From Candidatus Zhuqueibacterota bacterium (lineage in GTDB: Bacteria > Zhuqueibacterota > Zhuqueibacteria > Zhuqueibacterales > Zhuqueibacteraceae): a DNA stretch of 6,574 bases. Below, in pieces: positions 1 to 6,248 of this stretch. Position 1 is the stretch's first letter. Each line of letters opens with the position of its first letter. The stretch is from contig JABWAN010000329.1 of NCBI GenBank assembly GCA_013361015.1, positions 1-6,574 of the forward strand. Reading direction: 5' to 3'. The notes below the pieces were generated by a model. That model was not told where the DNA came from, ran no database searches, and saw only the letters and a program-made list of their open reading frames with translations. The translations under genes were made by a program, and so were the position numbers.

Positions 1-160
1 TGACGTCGATAGCATATATCGGTTTGCCTTCGGGGCCGGGCGGAGGAACGGTGATTTTATCTTTGCACGCAGAAAGCAGCACGGCAAGCACACTGAGTGA
101 AAACAAGGTCAGCCGGATCGCCGCAAATTTATTTCTATAATCCATTGCTCGCACAGACAT
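1..160 (-). CDS. Lipoprotein, N-terminal part only (gene continues past the left edge)
   Basis: Reading the minus strand from an ATG at 160-158 gives an open frame of 53 codons to the window edge. Residues 1-31 form a lipoprotein signal peptide: basic residues (R4, R8, K10, R15), a hydrophobic stretch (LTLFSLSVLAVLL), then the lipobox LSAC with the lipidated Cys at residue 32. The mature part starts KDKITVPPPGPEGKP, a proline/glycine-rich linker typical after a lipid anchor. The start at 160 is preferred over the in-frame ATG at 145 because GGAG lies 5 bases upstream of it. The visible 21 mature residues are too few to name a family. It is divergent from the DUF5916 gene at 472. Lys at +2 carries no inner-membrane retention Asp, so outer-membrane anchoring is possible by enterobacterial rules, which may not hold in this lineage. 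Confidence 0.8.
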   Translation of the reverse strand, partial: MSVRAMDYRNKFAAIRLTLFSLSVLAVLLSACKDKITVPPPGPEGKPIYAIDV

Positions 161-165
161 CTCTT

Positions 166-169
166 CTCC
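166..169 (-). promoter_or_regulatory. Ribosome binding site of the lipoprotein gene
   Basis: GGAG on the minus strand, followed by AAGAG and then ATG at 160. This spacing picks the start at 160 over the downstream in-frame ATG at 145, which has no such site at the right distance. Confidence 0.6.
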
Positions 170-278
170 AAAAGTTCGATGAATACACGCGTGATTACGA
201 AAACAAGATTAGCGATTTCAAAAATGGCTCTTGTGAGCGCACCTCGAGCACCAAAACCGCATATTTGTTGGTTTGGAA

Positions 279-376
279 TTAGTTTTGTGCCGCTTGAGCC
301 TGATAAAATGCAAAGCCTCTGCCACAGAAATTGCAGGTTAAAACTCGCCCGTTTCCGGTGACTTGCTGCTTGACAT
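279..376 (-). pseudogene. Possible small CxxC (zinc-finger-like) protein gene with a broken frame
   Basis: On the minus strand a perfect AGGAGG (387-382) is followed after 5 bases by ATG at 376. The frame reads MSSSKSPETGEF and stops at TAA (340-338) after 12 codons. A -1 shift at the four-T run (+ strand 340-343) gives a continuous 32-residue product in which TGEF continues as LTCNFCGRGF, with Cys15 and Cys18 as a CxxC knuckle, and which ends in a Gln/Ala-rich tail at the TAA at 281-279. The joined product looks like a real small protein: the knuckle follows naturally after TGEF. No second Cys/His pair is present, so zinc binding would need a dimer or is absent. Alternatives are a one-base sequencing error in the T run, a decayed gene, programmed frameshifting, or chance. 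The start codon overlaps the TTGACA of the opposite promoter, and I found no convincing minus-strand promoter for it. Confidence 0.3.
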
Positions 377-397
377 TTATTCCTCCTCGTTTATCTT
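370..397 (+). promoter_or_regulatory. Candidate sigma70-type promoter for the DUF5916 gene
   Basis: TTGACA at 370-375 matches the consensus -35 element exactly. TATCTT at 392-397 is a 4/6 match to the -10 element, with a 16-base spacer. A start near 404 would leave a leader of about 68 bases before the GTG at 472. A second AT-rich element, TATAAA at 430-435, is closer to the gene but lacks a convincing -35. The -35 overlaps the start codon of the candidate small ORF on the other strand, so one of the two may be coincidence. Confidence 0.45.
382..387 (-). promoter_or_regulatory. Strong Shine-Dalgarno AGGAGG of the candidate small ORF
   Basis: An exact AGGAGG on the minus strand, 5 bases before ATG at 376. 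It is the strongest Shine-Dalgarno match noticed in the window and the main reason to take the small ORF seriously. Confidence 0.4.
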
Positions 398-461
398 ACC
401 CCACACTTTTTCGTTGCGCCGGATAGGCATATAAAAAATGATAAGTCTGCGAACCAAGTGT

Positions 462-465
462 GGAG
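462..465 (+). promoter_or_regulatory. Ribosome binding site that sets the GTG start at 472
   Basis: GGAG lies 6 bases before GTG at 472. The earlier in-frame GTG at 460 overlaps this site and has no Shine-Dalgarno of its own. The start at 472 also gives a cleaner signal peptide beginning MKSVQ. Confidence 0.6.
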
Positions 466-471
466 CTTTGT

Positions 472-2661
472 GTGAAATCGGTTCAAACAACGCTGAGTCT
501 TTGCCTCTCGTTCGTGCTCGCTAGTGCGGTGCATGCTAATGATGCACTCCTTCCGCTCAAAACTGTAACCCCTCCCAGCATTGACGGTAAACTCGACGAC
601 GCGGTGTGGCAGCAAGCGCCGAAAGTTACCGGCTTCAAGACTTTTGTGCCGGATTACGGCCACGACATGCCCGATCAAACCGTGGTGTATTATGCATACG
701 ATCGCGAGAATCTCTACTTTGCGTTTCGCTGTTATGATCGCGAGCCGGAGAAGATTAAAACTTCGGTGACGCGGCGCGACAACATTCGGCCCGACGATTG
801 GATTTGCATCAACCTCGACTCTTTCAATGACCAACAGGCACTTTACGGTTTTTATGTGAACCCGGCGGGCATTCAAAGCGACACGCGTTTTGCAGGCAAC
901 ACTGAAGACGACGGCATCGATTTGGTTTGGTACAGCGCGGGTAATATCGACAAAGAAGGTTATACCATCGAAGTGCAAATTCCCTTCAAGAGCATTCGTT
1001 TTGCGAACAAAGATACGGTGGAGATGGGTGTGATCTTCGAGCGCCGCGTGAGCCGCCGTTCGGAGCAGGGCACGTTTCCGCCGCTGAAACCCGAGCGCGG
1101 CATGGCTTTTCTCACGCAAATGAAGCCCATTCTCTATCATGAAGTCAAACACTACACGCTTTTTGAAGTGTTGCCCGCGATGACGTTCAGCGAGCGGAGC
1201 GCGTTACAGCAAGGGCGTTTGACTTCGGGCGGCGGAGATTATGAAGGCAGCCTCACCGCGAAGTTCGGCATTACTTCCGACCTCATTCTCGATGGCACGT
1301 ACAATCCCGATTTCAGCCAGGTCGAATCCGACGCCGGGCAGGTTGACGTGAATTTGCGCTTCGCGCTTTTCTTTCCGGAGAAGCGGCCGTTCTTCACGGA
1401 GGGGAATGATAATTTCAATTTCACGGGCAGCGCGGCCGGCGATCCGTTATCAGCAGTCGTCCACACGCGCAACATCGGCAATCCGCTCGCGGGCGTGAAA
1501 TTATCCGGCAAGCTCGGCAGAAAAAATTTTCTTGCCTCGCTCAACACTATTGATGAATTGCCGCCGGGTTCGGAGGATGAGCGCGCGTATTTTTCCATCT
1601 TCCGCTATAAACGCGCGTTGAATGATGATAGTTATCTCGGCGCGTTCTATACCGGCCGCGAACGCGAGCACGGTTTCAATCGCGTGTTCGGCGGCGACGG
1701 CCAAATGCGATTGAATCAATCGAGCCTGTTGGGTTTTCACGCTTTCGGCTCGCAAACGCAAATTGCCCAAACCGCCGGAAAGGAATGGGATCACGCGCTC
1801 GGCGTGGATTATTATTACAACACGCGCAATCTCGATGTGGGCTTGGGCGCGCAAGATCTCTCGCCCACGTTTCGCACCGAAAGCGGCTACGTGACGCGCG
1901 TCGGCATTACACGCGTGCGCGCTTCGCTCTTGCCCAAAATCTATCCGAAGGATAGTTTTATAACGCGCATCGATCCGAATTTCTACAGCATTCAAACGCA
2001 CGACAAGCCCAACGATCTTTATGAAACGGATAACGGCGTGTCGTTGCGTTTCGTGATCATGCGCCGATCGAACTTAACGGCGAGCTACAACTACGCGACC
2101 GAGATTTTCGATCCCAACGATCTTTTTCCCGTTGAAGATTTTGGCGCATTGCCGGCGCGCAAGTTTGAAACCGGCGGCGCGCGTTTGATTTGGAACAGCC
2201 AAGTGAATAACCAATGGACCACGCGCCTCGAATTTCGCCGCAACAAAGCGATCTTCTATGATCTCGCGCCGTATCAAGGCCTGAGCCACAGCGGTTTGGT
2301 GAATCTTACTTATCAGCCTTCGGAAAAGATCAATGCATTCTTCAGCGCGACGTATTCGGATTTCTATCGCGAGAATGGCCGCAAAGAATACGACGTGACG
2401 ATTCTGCGCGGGCGTTTGACTTATCAAATCAACAAATATCTTTTCTTTCGCGGTATCGTGGAGCACAATGATTTTCGCAAACGCTTGCTCACGGATTTTC
2501 TCGCCTCGTTCACTTACATTCCCGGCACAGTGTTGCACTTCGGCTACGGCTCGCTATATGAGAAGATCAAATTTGAAAACGAGCGCTATGTTGCAAGCGA
2601 GGATTTTAATGAAACGCAACGCGGCTTTTTTGCAAAGGCCTCGTATCTTTGGCGGCTCTAG
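472..2661 (+). CDS. CBM9-like/DUF5916 outer-membrane beta-barrel protein
   Basis: 729 residues from the GTG at 472; a GTG at 460 would add four. Residues 1-22 are a Sec signal peptide with a likely cleavage site AVHA/ND. Residues about 25-225 look like a family 9 carbohydrate-binding-like domain, with the hallmark IDGKLDDAVWQQAP (37-50) and strand-rich segments such as VVYYAYDRENLYFAF. The DUF5916 signature follows: NPDFSQVESDAGQVDVN (278-294) and FPEKRPFFTEG (301-311). The rest, to residue 729, has alternating polar and aromatic residues, as in amphipathic beta-strands, and ends SYLWRL, suggesting an outer-membrane barrel. From family knowledge, such proteins are large envelope proteins of unproven function. 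Binding or uptake of a polysaccharide or other ligand is only a guess from the CBM9-like part. No frameshift or truncation is seen. The next gene also encodes an exported protein. Confidence 0.9.
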   Translation: MKSVQTTLSLCLSFVLASAVHANDALLPLKTVTPPSIDGKLDDAVWQQAPKVTGFKTFVPDYGHDMPDQTVVYYAYDRENLYFAFRCYDREPEKIKTSVTRRDNIRPDDWICINLDSFNDQQALYGFYVNPAGIQSDTRFAGNTEDDGIDLVWYSAGNIDKEGYTIEVQIPFKSIRFANKDTVEMGVIFERRVSRRSEQGTFPPLKPERGMAFLTQMKPILYHEVKHYTLFEVLPAMTFSERSALQQGRLTSGGGDYEGSLTAKFGITSDLILDGTYNPDFSQVESDAGQVDVNLRFALFFPEKRPFFTEGNDNFNFTGSAAGDPLSAVVHTRNIGNPLAGVKLSGKLGRKNFLASLNTIDELPPGSEDERAYFSIFRYKRALNDDSYLGAFYTGREREHGFNRVFGGDGQMRLNQSSLLGFHAFGSQTQIAQTAGKEWDHALGVDYYYNTRNLDVGLGAQDLSPTFRTESGYVTRVGITRVRASLLPKIYPKDSFITRIDPNFYSIQTHDKPNDLYETDNGVSLRFVIMRRSNLTASYNYATEIFDPNDLFPVEDFGALPARKFETGGARLIWNSQVNNQWTTRLEFRRNKAIFYDLAPYQGLSHSGLVNLTYQPSEKINAFFSATYSDFYRENGRKEYDVTILRGRLTYQINKYLFFRGIVEHNDFRKRLLTDFLASFTYIPGTVLHFGYGSLYEKIKFENERYVASEDFNETQRGFFAKASYLWRL

Positions 2662-2663
2662 TG

Positions 2664-2684
2664 TTGGAGTTGTGGAGTGATGAA
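2664..2684 (+). repeat. G-rich GGAGT repeat, copy 1, just after the DUF5916 stop
   Basis: TTGGAGT then TGTGGAGTGATGAA begins three bases after the TAG at 2659-2661. The core TGGAGTGATGAA recurs exactly at 3618-3629, again just downstream of a stop codon. Confidence 0.5.
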
Positions 2685-2697
2685 AGAATAGTTTTGC

Positions 2698-2723
2698 CAA
2701 TAATCGTTTTGCCTTATTGTTTT
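2698..2723 (+). terminator. Weak possible terminator hairpin after the DUF5916 gene
   Basis: CAATAA (2698-2703) and TTATTG (2714-2719) form a perfect 6-bp inverted repeat with a 10-base loop, followed by TTTT (2720-2723). The stem is nearly all A/T and the T run is short, so any termination would be weak. The loop region also contains the second of two GTTTTGCC direct repeats (2691-2698 and 2706-2713). Confidence 0.2.
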
Positions 2724-2770
2724 GGGCTCGCTCGGATTTTGTTATTTGAAATGCACTGCTGTCTCAACCG

Positions 2771-2776
2771 AAAGGA
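2771..2776 (+). promoter_or_regulatory. Ribosome binding site that sets the ATG start at 2785
   Basis: AAAGGA, 8 bases before ATG at 2785. The longer in-frame reading from TTG at 2722 would add 21 residues before a well-formed signal peptide and has no comparable site, so the ATG is preferred. Confidence 0.65.
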
Positions 2777-2784
2777 AATTTGAT

Positions 2785-3597
2785 ATGCGCATAAAAAACT
2801 GGCTCGCGCCATTCTTACTGCTCACTGCCGGTTTGCTTTTGCTGGCGAGCAATAAACAAGCGGTTTCGCAAGAGAGCGCAAATCAAAATCCTCCCGCGCC
2901 GGGCTTCAACGCCGCCGGCTCGGACGCGAAGGCGATCGCGCTCGCGGACGAAGTCATGGCAAAGCTCGGCGGCCGCGCGAATTGGGACAACACGCGTTAC
3001 GTGCGCTGGCGTTTCTTCGGACGGCGTTTGCACGTATGGGACAAATGGACCGGCAATATTCGCGTGGAACGCACCGACGAAACCGTGCTCATGAACATTA
3101 ACACCAAACAAGGTCGCGCATGGAAAAACGGTGCAGAGGTCACACATCCCGACTCGCTGGCGAAGTCTTTGAAGGGCGGCTACGAAGCGTGGGTGAATGA
3201 TTCCTATTGGGTGTTCATGCCATATAAATTGAAAGACAGCGGCGTGACTTTGAAATACGTGGGTGAGGGGAAGATGGCGGATAGCAGCGCCGCGGAGATT
3301 CTGCAACTGACTTTTGAGAACGTCGGCGTGACGCCGCAAAACAAATATCTCGTGTACGTTGATAAAACCACGAAGCTCGTGGGATACTGGGATTATTTCA
3401 CCAATGCGAGCGATGAGAAGCCGCGTGTTTCTAACGTGTGGGGAAATTGGCAGCCGTATGGCCGCCTCATGTTGTCGGATGATCGCGGCCGCGGCAAGCA
3501 TACGGAACTTGCCGTGTTCGATACGCTGCCCGCAAGCGTGTTTGAAAATCCCGCACCCGTGGATTGGCAAACAGTAAATGCTTCGGCGCAGAAATAG
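2785..3597 (+). CDS. Secreted protein of unrecognised function
   Basis: 270 residues. A signal peptide spans residues 1 to about 28: basic start (MRIKNW), hydrophobic core (APFLLLTAGLLLLAS) and a possible signal peptidase I site after AVS. There is no lipobox Cys, and in fact no Cys in the protein. Residues 30-46 are a Pro/Ala/Gly-rich linker. The folded part begins near residue 47 with a helix (AKAIALADEVMAKLGG), followed by strand-rich, Trp/Tyr-rich sequence: RYVRWRFFGRRLHVWDKWTG (71-90), YEAWVNDSYWVFMPYKL (133-149), YWDYFTNASDEKPR (201-214). This pattern of one helix and then a long beta-sheet recalls LolA/LolB-like periplasmic lipid-binding folds and uncharacterised outer-membrane lipoprotein-sorting-like proteins, but I do not identify the family with confidence. 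It lies 123 bases after the DUF5916 gene, so co-transcription is possible but not clear. It is probably periplasmic or cell-surface. Confidence 0.85.
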   Translation: MRIKNWLAPFLLLTAGLLLLASNKQAVSQESANQNPPAPGFNAAGSDAKAIALADEVMAKLGGRANWDNTRYVRWRFFGRRLHVWDKWTGNIRVERTDETVLMNINTKQGRAWKNGAEVTHPDSLAKSLKGGYEAWVNDSYWVFMPYKLKDSGVTLKYVGEGKMADSSAAEILQLTFENVGVTPQNKYLVYVDKTTKLVGYWDYFTNASDEKPRVSNVWGNWQPYGRLMLSDDRGRGKHTELAVFDTLPASVFENPAPVDWQTVNASAQK

Positions 3598-3610
3598 CCA
3601 GTGGCTTTAG

Positions 3611-3660
3611 GGAGTATTGGAGTGATGAACCCACTTCATCCGATACTCCAGCGCTCCAAT
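3611..3660 (+). repeat. G-rich repeat, copy 2, with crossing inverted repeats
   Basis: Three perfect inverted pairs lie in 50 bases: GGAGTAT (3611-3617) with ATACTCC (3643-3649); GATGAA (3624-3629) with TTCATC (3635-3640), loop CCCAC; and ATTGGAG (3616-3622) with CTCCAAT (3654-3660). The first two nest into one interrupted hairpin. The third crosses the first, so it would be an alternative fold. The left arm contains the same TGGAGTGATGAA core as copy 1; the right arm is roughly its complement. It begins 14 bases after the stop at 3597. No T run follows, so a standard intrinsic terminator is not supported. Confidence 0.6.
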
Positions 3661-3678
3661 TGCGTGTGGTCCGCGCCG

Positions 3679-3707
3679 TTGACTTTTGCGCTTTTCGAAT
3701 TTATATT
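3679..3707 (+). promoter_or_regulatory. Near-consensus sigma70 promoter of the hydrolase-ABC operon, probably leaderless
   Basis: TTGACT (3679-3684, 5/6), a 17-base spacer, then TATATT (3702-3707, 5/6). The expected transcription start is about 3713-3715, immediately before the ATG at 3716. No Shine-Dalgarno precedes that ATG, which agrees with a leaderless or nearly leaderless mRNA. Confidence 0.65.
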
Positions 3708-3715
3708 GCGCAGCA

Positions 3716-4432
3716 ATGACACGATCACAAGAGATTGGCTGCTTGTTGATTCACGGTTTCACCAGCAGTCCCACCGAAATGGCCGGACTCGCCGAAACGC
3801 TGCGCACGCACGGCTATCGCGTTGACCTTCCGCTTTTGCCCGGCCACGCAAGTCGACCTGAAGCGTTGTTAAAAGTCAAATATCAAGATTGGATTGCGAC
3901 CGTCGAATCCGCTTTGCGCACCATGCAATCGGAAACCGTTCAGCAAATCGTCATCGGCCTTTCGATGGGGGGCGTGCTTGCTTTGCATTTGGCTGCGCAT
4001 TACAACTTCGCGGGGGTCATTGCGTTGGCGCCCGCGCTCAAATTGCCGCTTTGGAAGGAAATCGGCATTCGTCTGCTCTCGCCCTTCAATCTCACGCGGC
4101 GCAAAACGCATGGACCGGATGTGAATGACGATCACGGCCGCGCGCTTCTCGATAGTTATCGCGAATATCCGTTGCCCGCCACGCGGGAAGTCTTTCGCTT
4201 GCAGCGTTTGGTGCGTGGCGAGCTTGCGCGTATAACCATGCCGCTCTTCGTCGCGCACTCTTTGCAGGATCATACCATTCCCGTGCACAACGTGGACTAT
4301 CTGCTGCAGCAGATAAAGTCCAAGCATGTCGAAAAAATGCTCGTCCACGACTCTTATCACGTGCTCACGGTCGATCGTGACCGCGAGCGGATTTTTACGC
4401 GCATACTCGAATTTATTGCGAAAGTCACATGA
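3716..4432 (+). CDS. Alpha/beta hydrolase, carboxylesterase/monoacylglycerol lipase-like
   Basis: 238 residues from the ATG at 3716, close to the size of Est30-type carboxylesterases. The fold starts at once: LLIHGFTSSP (10-19) carries the HGF oxyanion motif after strand 1, and LLPGH (40-44) is typical of the family. The nucleophile elbow GLSMGG (81-86) gives Ser83. The likely acid is Asp185 in HSLQDHTIP, and His215 in DSYHVLTVDRD completes the triad. Residues about 111-170 form a short cap. No signal peptide or membrane segment is visible, so it is probably cytoplasmic. A TTG at 3686 would add ten residues (MRFSNLYCAA) but would lie upstream of the predicted transcription start, so the ATG is preferred. 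The last bases overlap the ABC exporter start (ATGA), indicating coupling. Hydrolysis of carboxylic or acylglycerol esters is inferred from family; the substrate is unknown. Confidence 0.9.
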   Translation: MTRSQEIGCLLIHGFTSSPTEMAGLAETLRTHGYRVDLPLLPGHASRPEALLKVKYQDWIATVESALRTMQSETVQQIVIGLSMGGVLALHLAAHYNFAGVIALAPALKLPLWKEIGIRLLSPFNLTRRKTHGPDVNDDHGRALLDSYREYPLPATREVFRLQRLVRGELARITMPLFVAHSLQDHTIPVHNVDYLLQQIKSKHVEKMLVHDSYHVLTVDRDRERIFTRILEFIAKVT

Positions 4433-6213
4433 ACGAGAATAAAACTAAAAAGCCGGGCCGTCTTGCCGGATTGCGTGAGCTGAAAACATTATTGCCCTAT
4501 CTGCGCAAGTATCGTGGCCGTGTTGCCTTCGGCGTCGTTTTTATCATCGTCACGAACCTCTTTGCGCTCATGTTGCCGCGCGTGCTGCAAATGGCGATTG
4601 ACAGCCTGGAAGCCGCATTGACCACCGCGCGCCTGCTTTGGTTCGCGGGGCTGATTCTGCTGGTTTCCGCGGGCGAGGGCTTTTTCCGTTTTCTGATGCG
4701 CCAAACCATCATCGTCGTTTCGCGTTTGGTGGAATACGATCTGCGCAACGACTTCTTTCAACATTTGCAAACCATGGCGCGCTCGTTTTATCATCGCCAC
4801 TCCACCGGCGATTTGATGGCGCGCGCAACGAACGATTTGAACAGCGTGCGCACCGTGCTCGGCCCCGGCATTATGTATTCCTCCAACACCGTGGTCGTGG
4901 GCCTCGGCGCTTTCATCGCCATGATGTACATGAATCAAAAGCTCACGCTGGTTGCCATGCTCACGCTGCCGTTGATGGTGATCATCGTCCATCGCACCAT
5001 GGGAAAAATCTATGCGACCTACGAACGCATTCAAGAGCAGTTCTCGAAAATTACCACGCGCGTGCAGGAAAATCTTTCCGGCATTCGTGTGATCAAGTCC
5101 TATCTCCGCGAGGATTTTGAGATCGAGCAATTCTCGCATCTCAATCGCGAGTACATGCAGCAAAGCGTGCATTTGGGCAAGATCGAAGGCGTGTTGTGGG
5201 CGGGCATGGGTTTTCTGTCCGGCGCCGGCGTGTTATTGTTGTTGTGGATCGGTGGGCTCGAAGTGATCGACGGACATCTGAGTAAGGGCGAGTTTGTGGC
5301 GTTCTTCACGTACCTCGGCATGCTCACATGGCCGATGATTGCATTGGGCTGGGTCATTAACGTCGTGCAACAAGGCACCGCTTCGATGGGCCGGCTGAAC
5401 CGCGTTCTCGAAACCGCGCCTGAAATTCGCGACAACGAACAGACGGATTATACGGTCACACGCCTTCACGGCGAAATTGAGTTTCAAAATGTCAGTTTTG
5501 CCTTCAACGAGAATGCGTATGCGTTGCGCCAGGTCAATCTCAAAATTCCGGCGGGCCTCACTCTCGCCATCGTCGGCCACACCGGCAGCGGCAAATCCAC
5601 GCTGGTAAATTTAATCCCGCGCTTGCTCGAGGCCACGGAAGGCAGAATTCTGATGGACGGCATGGATATCAAAAAAATTCCGCTCGAAGTGTTGCGCCAG
5701 GAGATCGGCTTCGTGCCGCAGGAAACTTTTCTCTTCTCTGAAACCATCAAAGAGAACATCGAATTTGGCGTGCAAAACGGCAATGGCGCCTCCATGGTTT
5801 CTGCCGCGAAAATTGCCCGCCTGCACGAGGAAGTGGAAAGCTTCTCGGAGCGCTACGACACCATGCTCGGCGAGCGCGGCATCAATCTTTCCGGCGGACA
5901 AAAGCAGCGCACCGCCATCGCCCGCGCGGTGATGCGCCAGCCGCGCATCCTTATTCTCGATGACGCACTCTCTTCCGTCGATACCTACACCGAAGACGCG
6001 ATTCTGCACGGCCTGCGCGGCGTGATGCGTGAGCGCACGAGCATCATCATCTCCCACCGCGTTTCCACCGTGCGCGACGCCGATCTCATCGTCGTTTTGA
6101 AAGACGGCCGCATTGTGGAAAAAGGCACGCACGAATTGCTCATGCTGCACAACGGCCTTTACGCCGAGCTGAGCCGCATGCAACAGTTGGAAGAAGACTT
6201 GGAAACACTGTGA
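4429..6213 (+). CDS. ABC exporter half-transporter (TMD-NBD) with a degenerate catalytic site
   Basis: 594 residues, normal for a fused type I (type IV fold) exporter half. The membrane domain has about six segments (near 32-50, 68-88, 150-169, 172-188, 257-276, 288-312). The nucleotide-binding domain has A-loop Tyr364, Walker A GHTGSGKST (383-391), Q-loop Gln431, signature LSGGQ (487-491), Walker B RILILDD (506-512), D-loop SSVD (515-518) and H-loop His543. The residue after the Walker B Asp is Asp512 instead of the catalytic Glu. By family knowledge, Asp here with an intact LSGGQ marks the degenerate-site subunit of heterodimeric exporters such as MdlA, YheI/BmrC and TM287, whose partner carries the Glu. 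No partner gene is visible next to it. Its ATG overlaps the hydrolase stop (ATGA), has no clear Shine-Dalgarno, and probably depends on coupled translation. The substrate (lipid, drug or peptide) cannot be told from sequence. Confidence 0.95.
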   Translation: MNENKTKKPGRLAGLRELKTLLPYLRKYRGRVAFGVVFIIVTNLFALMLPRVLQMAIDSLEAALTTARLLWFAGLILLVSAGEGFFRFLMRQTIIVVSRLVEYDLRNDFFQHLQTMARSFYHRHSTGDLMARATNDLNSVRTVLGPGIMYSSNTVVVGLGAFIAMMYMNQKLTLVAMLTLPLMVIIVHRTMGKIYATYERIQEQFSKITTRVQENLSGIRVIKSYLREDFEIEQFSHLNREYMQQSVHLGKIEGVLWAGMGFLSGAGVLLLLWIGGLEVIDGHLSKGEFVAFFTYLGMLTWPMIALGWVINVVQQGTASMGRLNRVLETAPEIRDNEQTDYTVTRLHGEIEFQNVSFAFNENAYALRQVNLKIPAGLTLAIVGHTGSGKSTLVNLIPRLLEATEGRILMDGMDIKKIPLEVLRQEIGFVPQETFLFSETIKENIEFGVQNGNGASMVSAAKIARLHEEVESFSERYDTMLGERGINLSGGQKQRTAIARAVMRQPRILILDDALSSVDTYTEDAILHGLRGVMRERTSIIISHRVSTVRDADLIVVLKDGRIVEKGTHELLMLHNGLYAELSRMQQLEEDLETL

Positions 6214-6221
6214 GGTGGGAG

Positions 6222-6248
6222 TTTGGGAGTGAAGAAATTTGGGAGTGA
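6222..6248 (+). repeat. G-rich repeat, copy 3, after the ABC exporter stop
   Basis: TTTGGGAGTGA occurs at 6222-6232 and exactly again at 6238-6248, 16 bases apart. Nearby GGGAG (6216-6221 region) and GGGAGTTGATGAG (6249-6261) look like further degenerate units. The tract starts within a few bases of the TGA at 6211-6213, as for copies 1 and 2. Unlike copy 2, it has no obvious complementary arm. Confidence 0.55.

Noticed and set aside
97..361. Two plus-strand open frames of about 60 codons in the left intergenic region
   Set aside because: They run antisense to the lipoprotein signal peptide or the candidate small ORF, with no ribosome site and unprotein-like composition.
391..1152. Long minus-strand open frame opposite the DUF5916 gene (and similar ones opposite the other genes)
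   Set aside because: Shadow frames of GC-rich coding sequence. The plus-strand products have clear domains, the shadows have none.
2694..2720. Possible promoter (TTGCCA, 15 bases, TATTGT) before the secreted protein gene
   Set aside because: Spacer too short and the -10 match is weak; not strong enough to list as a feature.
4638..5120. Alternative-frame plus-strand open reading frame inside the ABC exporter
   Set aside because: His/Arg-rich shadow without a start signal; the exporter frame is unambiguous.
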